Source: JAZBPO01 sp963691775
GTDB lineage: Bacteria; Pseudomonadota; Gammaproteobacteria; Pseudomonadales; Azotimanducaceae
Direction of reading: 5' to 3'
Assembly (NCBI GenBank): GCA_963691775.1
Contig: OY829369.1
Coordinates: 3,410,001 to 3,474,000 of the forward strand
Length of the DNA stretch: 64,000 bases
The translations under genes were made by a program, and so were the position numbers. Position 1 is the stretch's first letter. The number at the start of each line of letters is the position of its first letter. This document shows positions 46,051 through 54,420 of the stretch, piece by piece. The notes under the pieces are model-generated. The model worked only from the letters and a program-made list of their open reading frames with translations, had not been told where the DNA came from and searched no databases.

Positions 46051-46591
46051 CCGCTATTGTCCTTATAGCTCGGAAGTCAAAGCGTTTTACAATCCCACAG
46101 TAGCATGGCATTGAGGAATTGGTATCTGGTGTCGAAGCAGTCGTCTCGTTCGCTCTTGCTGTCATCATTCTTCGCGCGCTACCGCGGCCTCTCGGGCCAG
46201 GAACGAGCGAACTACCGTGAACTCCAGATAGGCCGGCGCCTGCGTTTGTCGCGAGCGAGTGGCCGCGTCGGCTACCTCTCATCGGCACCGCGAGCATTCG
46301 TGGAACGGAGAAATCTCCTCGCGCATGAATCTCGTGGACATACATGGACGCCCCCGCTGCGACAAGCCGAGCGAATCCGCCCAGCTGCTGACAGCCGGAA
46401 GTGCTCTTGTTCCACTGCCCCGTGTCCTGATCGAGTGGAAAGACGGTCGTGCTGACATACATCGGGCTTTCTGATGAAGGCGCCTGTCTCGGTCCTTCGA
46501 GCCCATATGGGAGCCGCACCTGACTGTCTGAAACACCCACTCGGCCTGCTTCGGGCCATGTCCACGGCAAGACTTCGTCAAGGACTCCGTT
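46051..46591. other. intergenic preceding the transposon array, with a repeat shared with 54.2 kb
   Basis: About 540 bases without a supported gene; a 207-codon minus frame has no recognisable product and no good ribosome site. It contains the segment at 46333-46375 whose reverse complement resembles 54161-54204 (separate entry). Confidence 0.45.
46333..46375 (-). repeat. short dispersed repeat, copy 1 (with copy at 54161-54204)
   Basis: On the minus strand the core TCGGCTTGTCGCAGCGGGG is followed by a variable base, CGTCCATG, a variable base and ATGTCC. The plus-strand copy at 54161-54204 differs at only a few positions. Both sit in gene-free sequence next to breakpoints. Confidence 0.65.
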
Positions 46592-46790
46592 GGACATCCA
46601 GCTTTGTGCGATCGCTCACGACCGCTCCGGTTGATTGCCGTCGTCCTTTGAGCCGCCAAGGCGCGATCCTGTGCTCATGGGCCACCCCCGCTGATTTTGT
46701 CGGCCCAGAGACTTCCGGCTTCTTCCACTGCGTTAGTCGCTGCGTGCGCGGCGCCTGGCCTGCTGTGAGGATCCCGTCTCGGCGCAGCGA
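46592..46790 (+). mobile_element. truncated left end of the Y1 element (unit A)
   Basis: Begins GGACATCCAG (46592-46601), continues through the same leader and the degenerate first codons of the transposase (GGATCCCGTCTCGG at 46769-46782), then breaks at the left end of the intact element. The start region reads CATGGGCCACCCCCGCTGATTTT, with a TGA in the first codons. It is clearly more diverged than the other units, so probably the oldest. Confidence 0.7.
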
Positions 46791-46797
46791 CACCTTT

Positions 46798-48011
46798 GGA
46801 CACCCAGCTTTCAGCGATCGCCCACGACTTCTCCGGTTGATTGCCATCGTCCTCCGAGCTGCCCAGCCGCGATCCTGCGCCCATGGGCTACCCCCGCGCA
46901 TATCTAGTTGACCCAGAGGCTCCCGGCTTCTTCCACTGCGTCAACCGCTGCGTGCGCCGCGCGTGGCTCTGCGGTGAGGATCCCGTCTCGGGGCTGAACT
47001 TCGACCATCGCCGCGACTGGATCGAACAGCGTTTGATCGACCTTGCACAGAGCTTCGCCGTCGGCCTCTACGCTTGGGTCGTGATGAGCAATCACGTTCA
47101 CTTGGTGCTGTATGTCGATCCGGGTGCCGCACGGAACTGGTCCGACGAGGAGGTGGCACGTCGCTGGGCGTCCCTCTCGCAGTCGCTCGACAGGCCCACG
47201 GAGGACGAGATCCGCATGCGCGCGGCCGAGATCCTCAGACGCCCGGCTCGCATCGAGACGCTCCGCAGTCGCCTCGGCTCGCTCAGCTGGTTCATGCGCT
47301 ATCTGAACGAGTGCATCGCGCGCACGGCCAATCGCGAGGACGGCTGCACGGGACGATTCTGGGAAGGCCGCTTCCGGTGCCAGGTGCTTCTCGACGACGC
47401 GGCCGTGGAAGCCGCGATGACCTACGTGGATCTCAACCCGATCCGCGCAGGGCTCGCCGGCGAACTCGTCGACAGCGATCACACCACCATTCAGCGGCGC
47501 CTGCGTGCGCTCGAGGCCGGATCGGAGGACGCAGAGGCGCCACTCGCTCGACTCGCGGGTCTCCATACCGCGCCGGATCTCGGATTCAGCGTCGCGCAGT
47601 ACGTCGTATCGGCGGACTGGGAAGGACGCCAGCTGCGTGCAGGCAAGTCCGGGCGCATACCGGAGGGCACACCACCTGCGCTTTCGCGCAATCGTGGCTC
47701 ACCCTCGCACTGGGGGGTCCGCGTGAGTCGAATCGAGACGGCGTTCGCATCTGCCGTCGGCACTCCGGAAGCGCTGCGCCGCTTCGCCGAGCGCAGTGGT
47801 CGTCGCTGGGTGAAGGGGGCTGGAATTGCCTGGTAGGGCTGCGCTCGCACTGAGCGTTGATCCGGCCGAAACTGGAATTGTCTCTCTTGGGTCATGCCGA
47901 GCCATTGGCTGCGGAGCGACGCTGCGTCTAGCCGCGCGCGATCCCCACCGGCCGGATGGCATCGAAGAACGCCGAGCAGCCTGAAGCTGATGGCGAGTGT
48001 TCTGGATGTCC
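46798..48011 (+). mobile_element. Y1 (IS200-like/REP-associated type) transposon, intact copy 1
   Basis: About 1.2 kb bounded by GGACACCCAG (46798-46807) and CTGGATGTCC (48002-48011), whose reverse complement GGACATCCAG matches the left end. It contains one intact transposase. A second right end, CTGGATGTCC, follows at 48034-48043. A GACACCTTT block precedes the left end here and before unit D and F, so the true tip may lie about 9 bp further left. Ends are inferred from comparison of the copies. Confidence 0.7.
46883..47836 (+). CDS. Y1/HUH transposase (IS200-like, REP-associated tyrosine transposase type)
   Basis: 317 residues from ATG 46883. The HUH motif H71-V-H73 is in WVVMSNHVHLVLYVDP; likely Tyr nucleophile region is MTYVDLNPIRAGLA; N-terminal FFHCVNRCVRRAWLCG and GRFWEGRFRCQVLLDDAA fit the family. 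It is longer at the C-terminus than IS200 TnpA (about 100 extra residues). Cuts and joins single-stranded ends. Intact, while the downstream copy has a nonsense codon and a frameshift. Confidence 0.85.
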   Translation: MGYPRAYLVDPEAPGFFHCVNRCVRRAWLCGEDPVSGLNFDHRRDWIEQRLIDLAQSFAVGLYAWVVMSNHVHLVLYVDPGAARNWSDEEVARRWASLSQSLDRPTEDEIRMRAAEILRRPARIETLRSRLGSLSWFMRYLNECIARTANREDGCTGRFWEGRFRCQVLLDDAAVEAAMTYVDLNPIRAGLAGELVDSDHTTIQRRLRALEAGSEDAEAPLARLAGLHTAPDLGFSVAQYVVSADWEGRQLRAGKSGRIPEGTPPALSRNRGSPSHWGVRVSRIETAFASAVGTPEALRRFAERSGRRWVKGAGIAW

Positions 48012-48180
48012 AGGGTCGCGTGTCCCGAGCGCTCTGGATGTCCAAACCACCGAGCCGCTGGCTGCGGGGCAACGCTGCAGCAAACCACGTGCTCACCTGA
48101 TCGATCCCCGTAGAGCTAGTGGCATCGAAGAACACCGAGCGGCCCGAAGCTGATTGGAGGCGCACTGCATGTCCAGTGTC
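47952..48180 (+). repeat. repeated right-end sequences of the Y1 element
   Basis: The GGCATCGAAGAACGCCGAGC block ending in CTGGATGTCC occurs at 47957-48011, and a diverged repeat (GGCATCGAAGAACACCGAGC ending GCATGTCCAG) at 48121-48172. Another copy is at 52840-52895 after transposase copy 2. The stretch 47837-48180 is therefore the 3' non-coding part of the element plus at least one solo right end. Confidence 0.65.
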
Positions 48181-48507
48181 GCGTCCATGCTGCGCTCCAG
48201 AAACGCTTGGCCGGTTCGCTGACGAGTGCTGCATCCATGCTGATCGTTATTTGTCCGGTAGTCGTCGCCTTGATCCCGTGTCCACCCTCTCCATGGCAGA
48301 GGCAGCGGAGATTCACGTGAGTTGCGTGCTCGCTTGATCGCGCCTGATCCGTCGTGTTGCGTCAAAGAGCGCCTAGCGCGGACTATCTGTCCGCAGCCGA
48401 AATCTAGATCCAACTCCGGACCGGCACTTAATGCGTATCGGTCGTGACATCCAGTGGCCGCCCTCGGCATCATGCATGCGCATGAATACCGCGTCAGAGC
48501 ACAGCTG
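48181..48507. other. intergenic before the coiled-coil gene
   Basis: About 330 bases, no gene seen. GC falls towards 48440, consistent with a change from element end to cargo sequence. Confidence 0.4.
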
Positions 48508-49617
48508 ATGGAGCCGACTGATAGTAGTGGAATTCAGGCCATAGCGGAGCAAGCAGTAGTCCTTGCAGAGAACGTGAGCGCATCCGCTCGAAGCGCATAC
48601 GAAGAACTTCCATACCCGGCATCGAAGTCGCTGAAACTGCTAGCAGAGTCGGTCGTGATTCTCCGCAACACCCTGCCTGTGAACTCAGAAGAACCAGGGC
48701 CGGTGCTTGAGTGGACAGAGCGAGTCGCTCAGCAGGTGCGTGGCGTTGCAGGGGTCTTTGATAGCGCGCCATTGGACATTCCGCCGTCAGTTGCGGATGC
48801 GCTGAACAATGCCGCGCAAGCCGCGAAGCAACTGCTCATGAACCTAGAGCAGATATCAGTCCCGCTTGCGTTGGGGGTTGATGCGGAGGGCTTGGGTGCG
48901 GCCCCGAAAGCGCCAATGAACCTAGAGGAGCAACTTGGGAACGCCTCGTCCAAGCTCATCGAGCTTGAGGGAAGGATTGCCGAGAAAGGGAAGGAGATTG
49001 ATGGCGACATTGAAACCCTGCGTAGGAGTCTGTCGAGCCTTGGCGGCGAAATCTCGGCCCGACTTGAAGCGGCCGACCAGCTTACGGAGGATGCCAGAGA
49101 CAAGATTGAAGCTAGGAACGACGAGATCGACAGCGTCGTCGGTGCGCTAACGGGACGGGCGCTAAACGGAGACTATCAGCGCCTTGCCGATGACGAGAGT
49201 AGGAATAGCAGGCAATATAGACGCGTAGCACTATTGCTGATGGCGGGGATGGTGGGGGTTACGACGATTTCCTTCCTTGTCTCTCTCGAAGGTCCGGTCG
49301 CTTGGTCTGCATTCGCATTGCGATTTAGCTTGGTGTTCGTGATCTCTGTTCCGGCGGCCTATTGCGCAAGACAGTCTGCAATTCATCGCAACAGGCAGTT
49401 AGAGCTTGAGAAAACCGCCTTACAACTCGCCTCTCTAAACCCGTTCATTGCCCCGCTCGATGAAGAGCAGCGAAACACGGTGCGACTCCGCATGGCGGAG
49501 CACGTGTTCTCAGCGTCCGTGGAAAACTCGCCTGCCACGCGCCGAGCCGATCCCTCAGAGTTGCTTCCGGTGACCGATCTACTCGCCAAGATCGGCACAG
49601 TCGCTCGCCCCGATTAG
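48508..49617 (+). CDS. hypothetical coiled-coil membrane protein (cargo gene)
   Basis: 369 residues from ATG 48508 (earlier in-frame ATGs at 48454 and 48472 are possible). Long helical and coiled-coil segment (about 95-225, with an AAQAAKQLLMNLEQ and KLIELEGRIAEKGKEIDGDIETLRRSL pattern), then two helices (ALLLMAGMVGVTTISFLVSL and WSAFALRFSLVFVISVPAAYCA), then a cytosolic tail. No family recognised. Codon use is less GC-rich than the flanking chromosome. Sits between transposon copies, so it is likely cargo. Proteins of this architecture can occur in anti-phage systems, but that is speculation here. Confidence 0.65.
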   Translation: MEPTDSSGIQAIAEQAVVLAENVSASARSAYEELPYPASKSLKLLAESVVILRNTLPVNSEEPGPVLEWTERVAQQVRGVAGVFDSAPLDIPPSVADALNNAAQAAKQLLMNLEQISVPLALGVDAEGLGAAPKAPMNLEEQLGNASSKLIELEGRIAEKGKEIDGDIETLRRSLSSLGGEISARLEAADQLTEDARDKIEARNDEIDSVVGALTGRALNGDYQRLADDESRNSRQYRRVALLLMAGMVGVTTISFLVSLEGPVAWSAFALRFSLVFVISVPAAYCARQSAIHRNRQLELEKTALQLASLNPFIAPLDEEQRNTVRLRMAEHVFSASVENSPATRRADPSELLPVTDLLAKIGTVARPD

Positions 49618-49706
49618 GGCTCTGGGGACGAGCGTCTAAGGATTTCCAGTGCAGTCAGCCCCTGATCTGAAGCGCCTCCAAACCTGGTAGCTGGCTTTCC
49701 GGTCCT

Positions 49707-49772
49707 TTATCGGAACATTGCGGGCGTCACGCGCCCGAGGCTCCGATGATCTCGTTCCACGTTGTAGATCTG
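49707..49772 (-). pseudogene. 3' remnant of an IS3-family transposase
   Basis: The minus strand reads QIYNVERDHRSLGRVTPAMFR then TAA (49707-49709). The YNxxR-H-SLG-x-TP pattern is the C-terminal end of the IS3 (rve) transposase. Only 21 codons survive, and the rest has been lost. Located 28 bp before transposon unit C. Confidence 0.75.
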
Positions 49773-49800
49773 GACACCGGTGGACATCCGCTACACCCGT

Positions 49801-50610
49801 GGACATCCAGCTTTCGGAGACCGCCCACGACCGCTCCGCTTGATTGCCATCGCCCCTTGAGCTGCGGGGAGGGTCCCGTCTCGGGGCTGAACTTCGACCA
49901 TCGCCGCGATTAGATCGAACAGTGTTTGGTCGGCCTCGCAGAGTTCTTTGCCGTCGGCCTCAACGCTTGGGCGGTGATGAGCAACCACGTCCACATCGTG
50001 CTGTACGTTGAACCGGGCGCCGCACGGCAATGGTCTGACAAAGACGTTGCGAACGGACACCTTTGGACAGCCAGCTTTCCGCGATCGCCCACGACCGCTC
50101 GGGTTGATTGCCATCGCCTTAGGAGTTGCCCAGGCGAGATCGTTCGCCCATGGGCTACCCCCGCGCGGAGGCACCTTGGGACACCCAGCTTTCCGCGATC
50201 GCCCACGACCGTTCAGGTTGATCGCCATCGCCCTCCGAGCTGCTGAGGCGAGATCCTGCGCCCATGGGCTACCCCCGCGCATACCTGGTCGACCCAGAGG
50301 CCCCCGGCTTCTTCCACTGCGTCAGCCGCTGCGTGCGTCGTGCCTGGCTCTGCGGTGAAGATCCAGACACCTTTGGACACCCAGCTTTCCGAGATTGCCC
50401 ACGACCGCTCCGGCTGATTGCTATCGCCCTCCGAGCTGCCCAGGCGCGATCCTGCGCCCATGGGCTACCCGCGCGCATACCTAGTTGACCCAGAGGCTCC
50501 CGGCTTCTTCCACTGCGTCAGCCGCTGCGTGCGCCGCGCGTGGCTCTGCGGTGAGGATCCCGTCTCGGGGCTGAACTTCGACCATCGCCGCGACTGGATC
50601 GAACAGCACG
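49801..50610 (+). mobile_element. head-to-tail array of four truncated left ends of the Y1 element (units C-F)
   Basis: Left-end tips GGACA(T/C/G)CCAG occur at 49801, 50065, 50179 and 50375, all in the same orientation. Each unit has the leader CAGCTTTC...GCGATCGCCCACGACCG...TTGAT(T/C)GCCATCGCC before breaking off in the transposase at a different point: unit C after the HUH region (with a 5' deletion and a TAG), unit D after about 6 codons, E after about 34 codons (AAGATCCAG) and F at codon 50. No intact gene is present. The F unit joins the HNH gene segment. Confidence 0.8.
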
Positions 50611-50679
50611 GCATCCTGGACAGCCACAGACTCATCGATATCGTTAAGTGCAGCGATACTCAGAACCATCGGGATTGTC

Positions 50680-51642
50680 GTGCTCAACAACAGAGCTCCG
50701 ATCCCCCGGACACATACAGAGGCGAAATTGCTCAACTCATACGACGAGTCGGGGAATCTGCTCGACGCCGGTTTCCTCGTGGAAGGCACGAGCTCCCGCT
50801 TCGCCATCACCATCGCGAGTCACGGCGGAAAGAAGGGTTTCCCATCCGAGCGAAACGGCGACTACAGCCGAGCGCTTCGCCTGCATCTTCAGCGCCTCGC
50901 AGAGCTCGGCTTTTCGCTTCGCTCGATCAGGGTCGACAGTCGTCCCGCGCGCAAGCTGCCAGAGGCTGCGCGAGAAATATGGCCGAAGAACTTCGCGAAA
51001 CCACTACTACTCTCGGACGTTGACGACTTTGAAGAACTTCGCTTGGCCATCGGGCGATCTGCCGCAGCCCATGCGCGCCAAGGCGACAGCTCCGGGAATA
51101 TGCGGAAGCAACTGCGGTTGGAGGCTGAAGCACCACTAGGGAAAAGCACCACGCGATCAGAACTCGAGGCCCTCCTGATAGCCCATAACTCGATCGCGAC
51201 CTGGACCGAACAGCCGACAGCAGACCAGGCAGCGCTGCACGAACGAGCCCGAAGGGCGCGCCAGCGCGCCGAATCGCCGGGCCGAGGAGAATCCATACCT
51301 CGGCCACCGGGCGAACTGAAACCAGACCTTGAGGAAACGAAGACCTCCAGATTCATCCGCGACCCCAACGTTGTCGCATGGGTCATGGCGAATACGCAGG
51401 GGGTCTGCGAGGCCTGTGGCACCGATGCCCCATTTGTCCGGTCGGACGGCGAGCCCTATCTCGAGGTTCACCATGTGCGTCCGCTAGCGGAGGGCGGCCC
51501 AGACACTACCGACAATGCGATAGCGTGTTGCCCGAACTGCCATCGAGCCCTGCACCACAGTTCTCAGCGCGGAAAATTGCGCCAATCCGTGATCAAGAGA
51601 GTCGATCGCCTAGTGGACTGGCCGGAAAAGCCCAAGCCATAG
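50680..51642 (+). CDS. HNH endonuclease domain protein
   Basis: Up to 320 residues; GTG 50680 is the furthest upstream start, and the true start is uncertain because the N-terminal end abuts transposon unit F. The C-terminal HNH domain (about 245-295) is clear: VCEACGTDAPF, YLEVHHVRPLAEGGPDTTDNAIACCPNCHRALHH, with CxxC...HH...CxxCH metal ligands and the catalytic His. The N-terminal half has a domain of unknown type (SSRFAITIASHGGKKG; LHLQRLAELGFSLRS). This resembles McrA/DUF3578-type restriction nucleases only in general outline. Lies between transposon copies, so probably cargo. Confidence 0.8.
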   Translation: MLNNRAPIPRTHTEAKLLNSYDESGNLLDAGFLVEGTSSRFAITIASHGGKKGFPSERNGDYSRALRLHLQRLAELGFSLRSIRVDSRPARKLPEAAREIWPKNFAKPLLLSDVDDFEELRLAIGRSAAAHARQGDSSGNMRKQLRLEAEAPLGKSTTRSELEALLIAHNSIATWTEQPTADQAALHERARRARQRAESPGRGESIPRPPGELKPDLEETKTSRFIRDPNVVAWVMANTQGVCEACGTDAPFVRSDGEPYLEVHHVRPLAEGGPDTTDNAIACCPNCHRALHHSSQRGKLRQSVIKRVDRLVDWPEKPKP

Positions 51643-51673
51643 TGCCGCCATCCGCAATATGCGCGACACCTTC

Positions 51674-52895
51674 GCACACCCAACTTTCAGCGATCGCCCA
51701 CGACCTCTCCGGTTGATTGCCATCGTCCTCCGAGCTGCCCAGCCGCGATCCTGCGCCCATGGGCTACCCCCGCGCATATCTAGTTGACCCAGAGGCTCCC
51801 GGCTTCTTCCACTGCGTCAACCGCTGCGTGCGCCGCGCGTGGCTCTGCGGTGAGGATCCCGTCTCGGGGCTGAACTTCGATCATCGCCGCGACTGGATCG
51901 AACAGCGTCTGATCGACCTTGCACAGGGCTTCGCCGTCGGCCTCTACGCTTGGGCCGTGATGAGCAATCACGTTCACTTGGTGCTGTATGTCGATCCGGG
52001 TGCCGCACGGTGATGGTCTGACGAAGACTTTGTGCGACGTTGGGCGTTGCTCTCGCAGTCGCTCGACCGGCCCGCGGAGGACGAGATCCGCATGCGCGCG
52101 GCCGAGATCCTCAGACGCCCGGCTCGCATCGAGACGCTCCGCAGTCGCCTCGGCTCGCTCAGCTGGTTCATGCGCTATCTGAACGAGTGCATCGCGCGCA
52201 CGGCCAATCGCGAGGACGGCTGCACGGGACGATTCTGGGAAGGCCGCTTCCGGTGCCAGGTGCTTCTCGACGACGCGGCCGTGGAAGCCGCGATGACCTA
52301 CGTGGATCTCAACCCGATCCGCGCAGGGCTCGCCGACGAGCTTGTCGACAGCGATCACACCACCATTCAGCGGCGCCTGCGTGCGCTTGAGGCCGGATCG
52401 GGGGATGCCGAGGCGCCGCTCGCCCGGCTCGCCGGTCTCGAGACCGCGCCGCACCTAGGTTTCACCGTCGGGCAGTACGTCGCATCGGTGGACTGGGAAG
52501 GACGCCAGCTGCGTGCAGGCAAGTCCGGGCGCATCCCGGAGGGCGCACCACCTGCGCTCTCGCGCAACCGCGGCTCTCTCCCACGGGCGAGTCTGCGTCA
52601 GCCGGATCGAGACCGCATTTGCATCTGCCGTCGGCTCGCCGGAAGCGCTGCGCCGCTTCGCCGAGCGCAGTGGTCGCCGCTGGGTGAAAGGCGCAGGAGT
52701 TGCCTAGCAGGGCGGCGCTCGCCCTGATCACTGATTCGGCTGAAACCTGAACGGTCTCTGTTCGGTCATGCCTAGCCGCTGGCTGCGGAGCGACGTTGCG
52801 CCCAGCTACGCGCCCTCCTGATCTATCCCCACAGGCCAGATGGCATCGAAGAACGCCGAGCATCCGGAAGCCGATTGCGAGTGTTCTGGATGTCC
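51674..52895 (+). mobile_element. Y1 transposon copy 2
   Basis: Left end GCACACCCAA (51674-51683, diverged from GGACACCCAG) and right end CTGGATGTCC (52886-52895), about 1222 bp. Same order of parts as copy 1 and highly similar throughout. Reverse left-end motif GGGTGTCCAA follows at about 52924-52933. Confidence 0.7.
51759..52707 (+). pseudogene. Y1/HUH transposase copy 2, nonsense and frameshift mutations
   Basis: Starts like copy 1 with GYPRAYLVDPEAP. TGA at 52011-52013 replaces codon 85 (Asn in copy 1), after the intact HUH motif. Translation then stays in frame to about 52560, where a shift by one frame occurs so that the last part (RIETAFASAVGSPEALRRFAERSGRRW) is found in another frame ending at 52707. 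The HUH part alone cannot be active; it could only be mobilised in trans by copy 1. Confidence 0.85.
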
Positions 52896-52941
52896 GATGT
52901 CGCGTGTTTGGACTTCCGTGTGGGTGTCCAAGATGCTCAAC

Positions 52942-53117
52942 TGGTGAAGCTGGCGGCCGGGGGCGGTGAGCGGGATGCGGTGACTTTCGGGCATCCGTCC
53001 GGGACGTTGCGGGTTGGGGCTGAAGCTTCGCAGGACGGGGGCGACTGGGTGGTGACGCGCGTGCGCATGTCGCGGAGTGCTCGGGTACTGATGGAAGGCG
53101 TGGTCCGGATTTCCTAG
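52942..53117 (+). pseudogene. duplicated 3' fragment of prpF (copy 2)
   Basis: VKLAAGGGERDAVTFGHPSG, TLRVGAEASQDGGDWVVTRV, RMSRSARVLMEGVVRIS then TAG (53115-53117) match the last 58 codons of prpF at 43544-43706, with about 90 percent identical bases by eye. The end VVRIS differs from the VLGIPRLPDATLRLRC end of the main copy and may be the original end. Begins directly next to a reversed transposon-end motif. Confidence 0.85.
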
Positions 53118-53135
53118 GGCCTGCGTCGCGGGTTT

Positions 53136-54101
53136 GTGCAGGGCGATGTGCGTGGATCAGATGTCGTGAGGCTGGCGCAGATCAACGGGAGCCTGCTCGA
53201 CGAAACCAGCTCGTCCGGGCGGATCGAGGCCGCCCTCGACGCGTACAGCCGCACCTGCGCCGAGGTTACTGGCATCACGCCCGACGCCGGCTTTGATGCC
53301 TGGGAAGAGGACGCCTTTCTCGACAGCGGCGTTGCGATCAATCCTCGCTCCGCCGCGCATTGTGTGACCGACTATCGACGTACCTGCGTGTTCGTGCGCG
53401 CCATGCATGCGGCGCTCACGCGACTGCTCTCGACGCGGCCTGACGGAGTCGTGCGAATCCTGTACGCGGGCTGCGGCCCATGGGCGACGCTGCTGCTTCC
53501 GGTGCTCGGCGACTTTCCGCCAGAGCGGCTACGCGCGCAGCTCATCGACGTGCACCCGAGTGCGCTGGATGGTGTGCGGCGCCTGGTCGAGCACTTCGGC
53601 CTGCAGGACTACGCGATCGAACTGGAGGAGGCCGACGCCAGCTACTACCGGTGCGAGGATGCCCCCGACCTGATCGTTGCTGAGACCATGCACAAGGCGC
53701 TCGAACAGGAGCCGCAGTTCGCGGTCACCGCCAACCTCGCGCCGCAGCTGGCCCCGGGCGGCATCTTCATGCCGCAGCAGATCGACGTGGAGCTGTGTTT
53801 TTCAAATGACGACACACGTGTGAAGCTGGGTCGTGTCCTGTCCCTTTCGGCCGCAGCGCATCGCGTCCCCAAGCCAGTGTGTCTCCAGGTTCCTGTGGAC
53901 GTCGATGGTGACGACTGGCGCATCGACCTCATGACGTCCATCCGGGTGTTCGAAGAGCATCGTCTCCTGCCCGGCGATGCGCACATCACGCTGCCACGTG
54001 CGTGCCCGGGGTTGCTACCGCTCGAGAAAGGCGCGCGCCTGCGCGTCGAGTACCGCTGCGGGACCTTCCCGGTCTTCGAGATCGAGCGCGAAGCGATCTA
54101 G
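53136..54101 (+). CDS. SAM-dependent methyltransferase-like protein of unknown substrate
   Basis: 321 residues from GTG 53136. A SAM-binding motif I is seen in VVRILYAGCGPWATLLLPVLGDFP (about 107-130), then RAQLIDVHPSALDGVRRLV and DLIVAETMHKALEQEPQF. The C-terminal third is beta-rich. No specific family recognised; the fold assignment is from the motif. GC-rich like the main chromosome, so probably not recent cargo. Follows the prpF fragment by 18 nt. Confidence 0.7.
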   Translation: MQGDVRGSDVVRLAQINGSLLDETSSSGRIEAALDAYSRTCAEVTGITPDAGFDAWEEDAFLDSGVAINPRSAAHCVTDYRRTCVFVRAMHAALTRLLSTRPDGVVRILYAGCGPWATLLLPVLGDFPPERLRAQLIDVHPSALDGVRRLVEHFGLQDYAIELEEADASYYRCEDAPDLIVAETMHKALEQEPQFAVTANLAPQLAPGGIFMPQQIDVELCFSNDDTRVKLGRVLSLSAAAHRVPKPVCLQVPVDVDGDDWRIDLMTSIRVFEEHRLLPGDAHITLPRACPGLLPLEKGARLRVEYRCGTFPVFEIEREAI

Positions 54102-54160
54102 CGCGCTACCGAAGCGGCGCGCCCGTTGCGCAGCTGGAGGTTGTGTCTTCGCGCGATAGG

Positions 54161-54204
54161 TTCGGTCGGCTTGTCGCAGCGGGGCCGTCCATGCATGTCC
54201 GCGG
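54161..54204 (+). repeat. short dispersed repeat, copy 2
   Basis: Same 40-odd bp element as at 46333-46375 in the opposite orientation (core TCGGCTTGTCGCAGCGGGG then CCGTCCATGCATGTCC). It directly precedes the ornithine cyclodeaminase fragment. Confidence 0.65.
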
Positions 54205-54228
54205 AGTCTTCTGCCCCCTGAGGCCGGG

Positions 54229-54411
54229 GAATTTATCGACGCCGTGGGCGAGGGCCTGCTCGCAAAGCCCGTGATCATGGCCGATCCAGCCAAGCTCGTG
54301 ACCGGCGCCTATCCGGGCAGGACGGCCGACGGGGAGATCACCCTTTGCGAGTCCGTCGGCACGGCCTTCGAGGACCTGGCTGCCGCGCGCCTCGCCGCCG
54401 ACGCGGCCTGA
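54229..54411 (+). pseudogene. C-terminal fragment of an ornithine cyclodeaminase family gene
   Basis: Reads EFIDAVGEGLLAKPVIMADPAKLVTGAYPGRTADGEITLCESVGTAFEDLAAARLA up to TGA 54409-54411. The G-R-T-x-x-x-E-I-T-x-x-x-S-V-G pattern is the C-terminal NAD/substrate region of ornithine cyclodeaminase/mu-crystallin. The first 80 percent of the gene is missing, and a short dispersed repeat sits at the break. Confidence 0.8.
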
Positions 54412-54420
54412 ACCGGGCCT

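Noticed and set aside
49801..50610. CRISPR-like spaced repeats
   Set aside because: The repeated units are 100-260 bp, contain transposase codons and are not separated by uniform unique spacers.
52011..52013. TGA in transposase copy 2 as a readthrough or Sec codon
   Set aside because: Copy 1 has an ordinary Asn codon there, and copy 2 also has a later frameshift, so this is decay.
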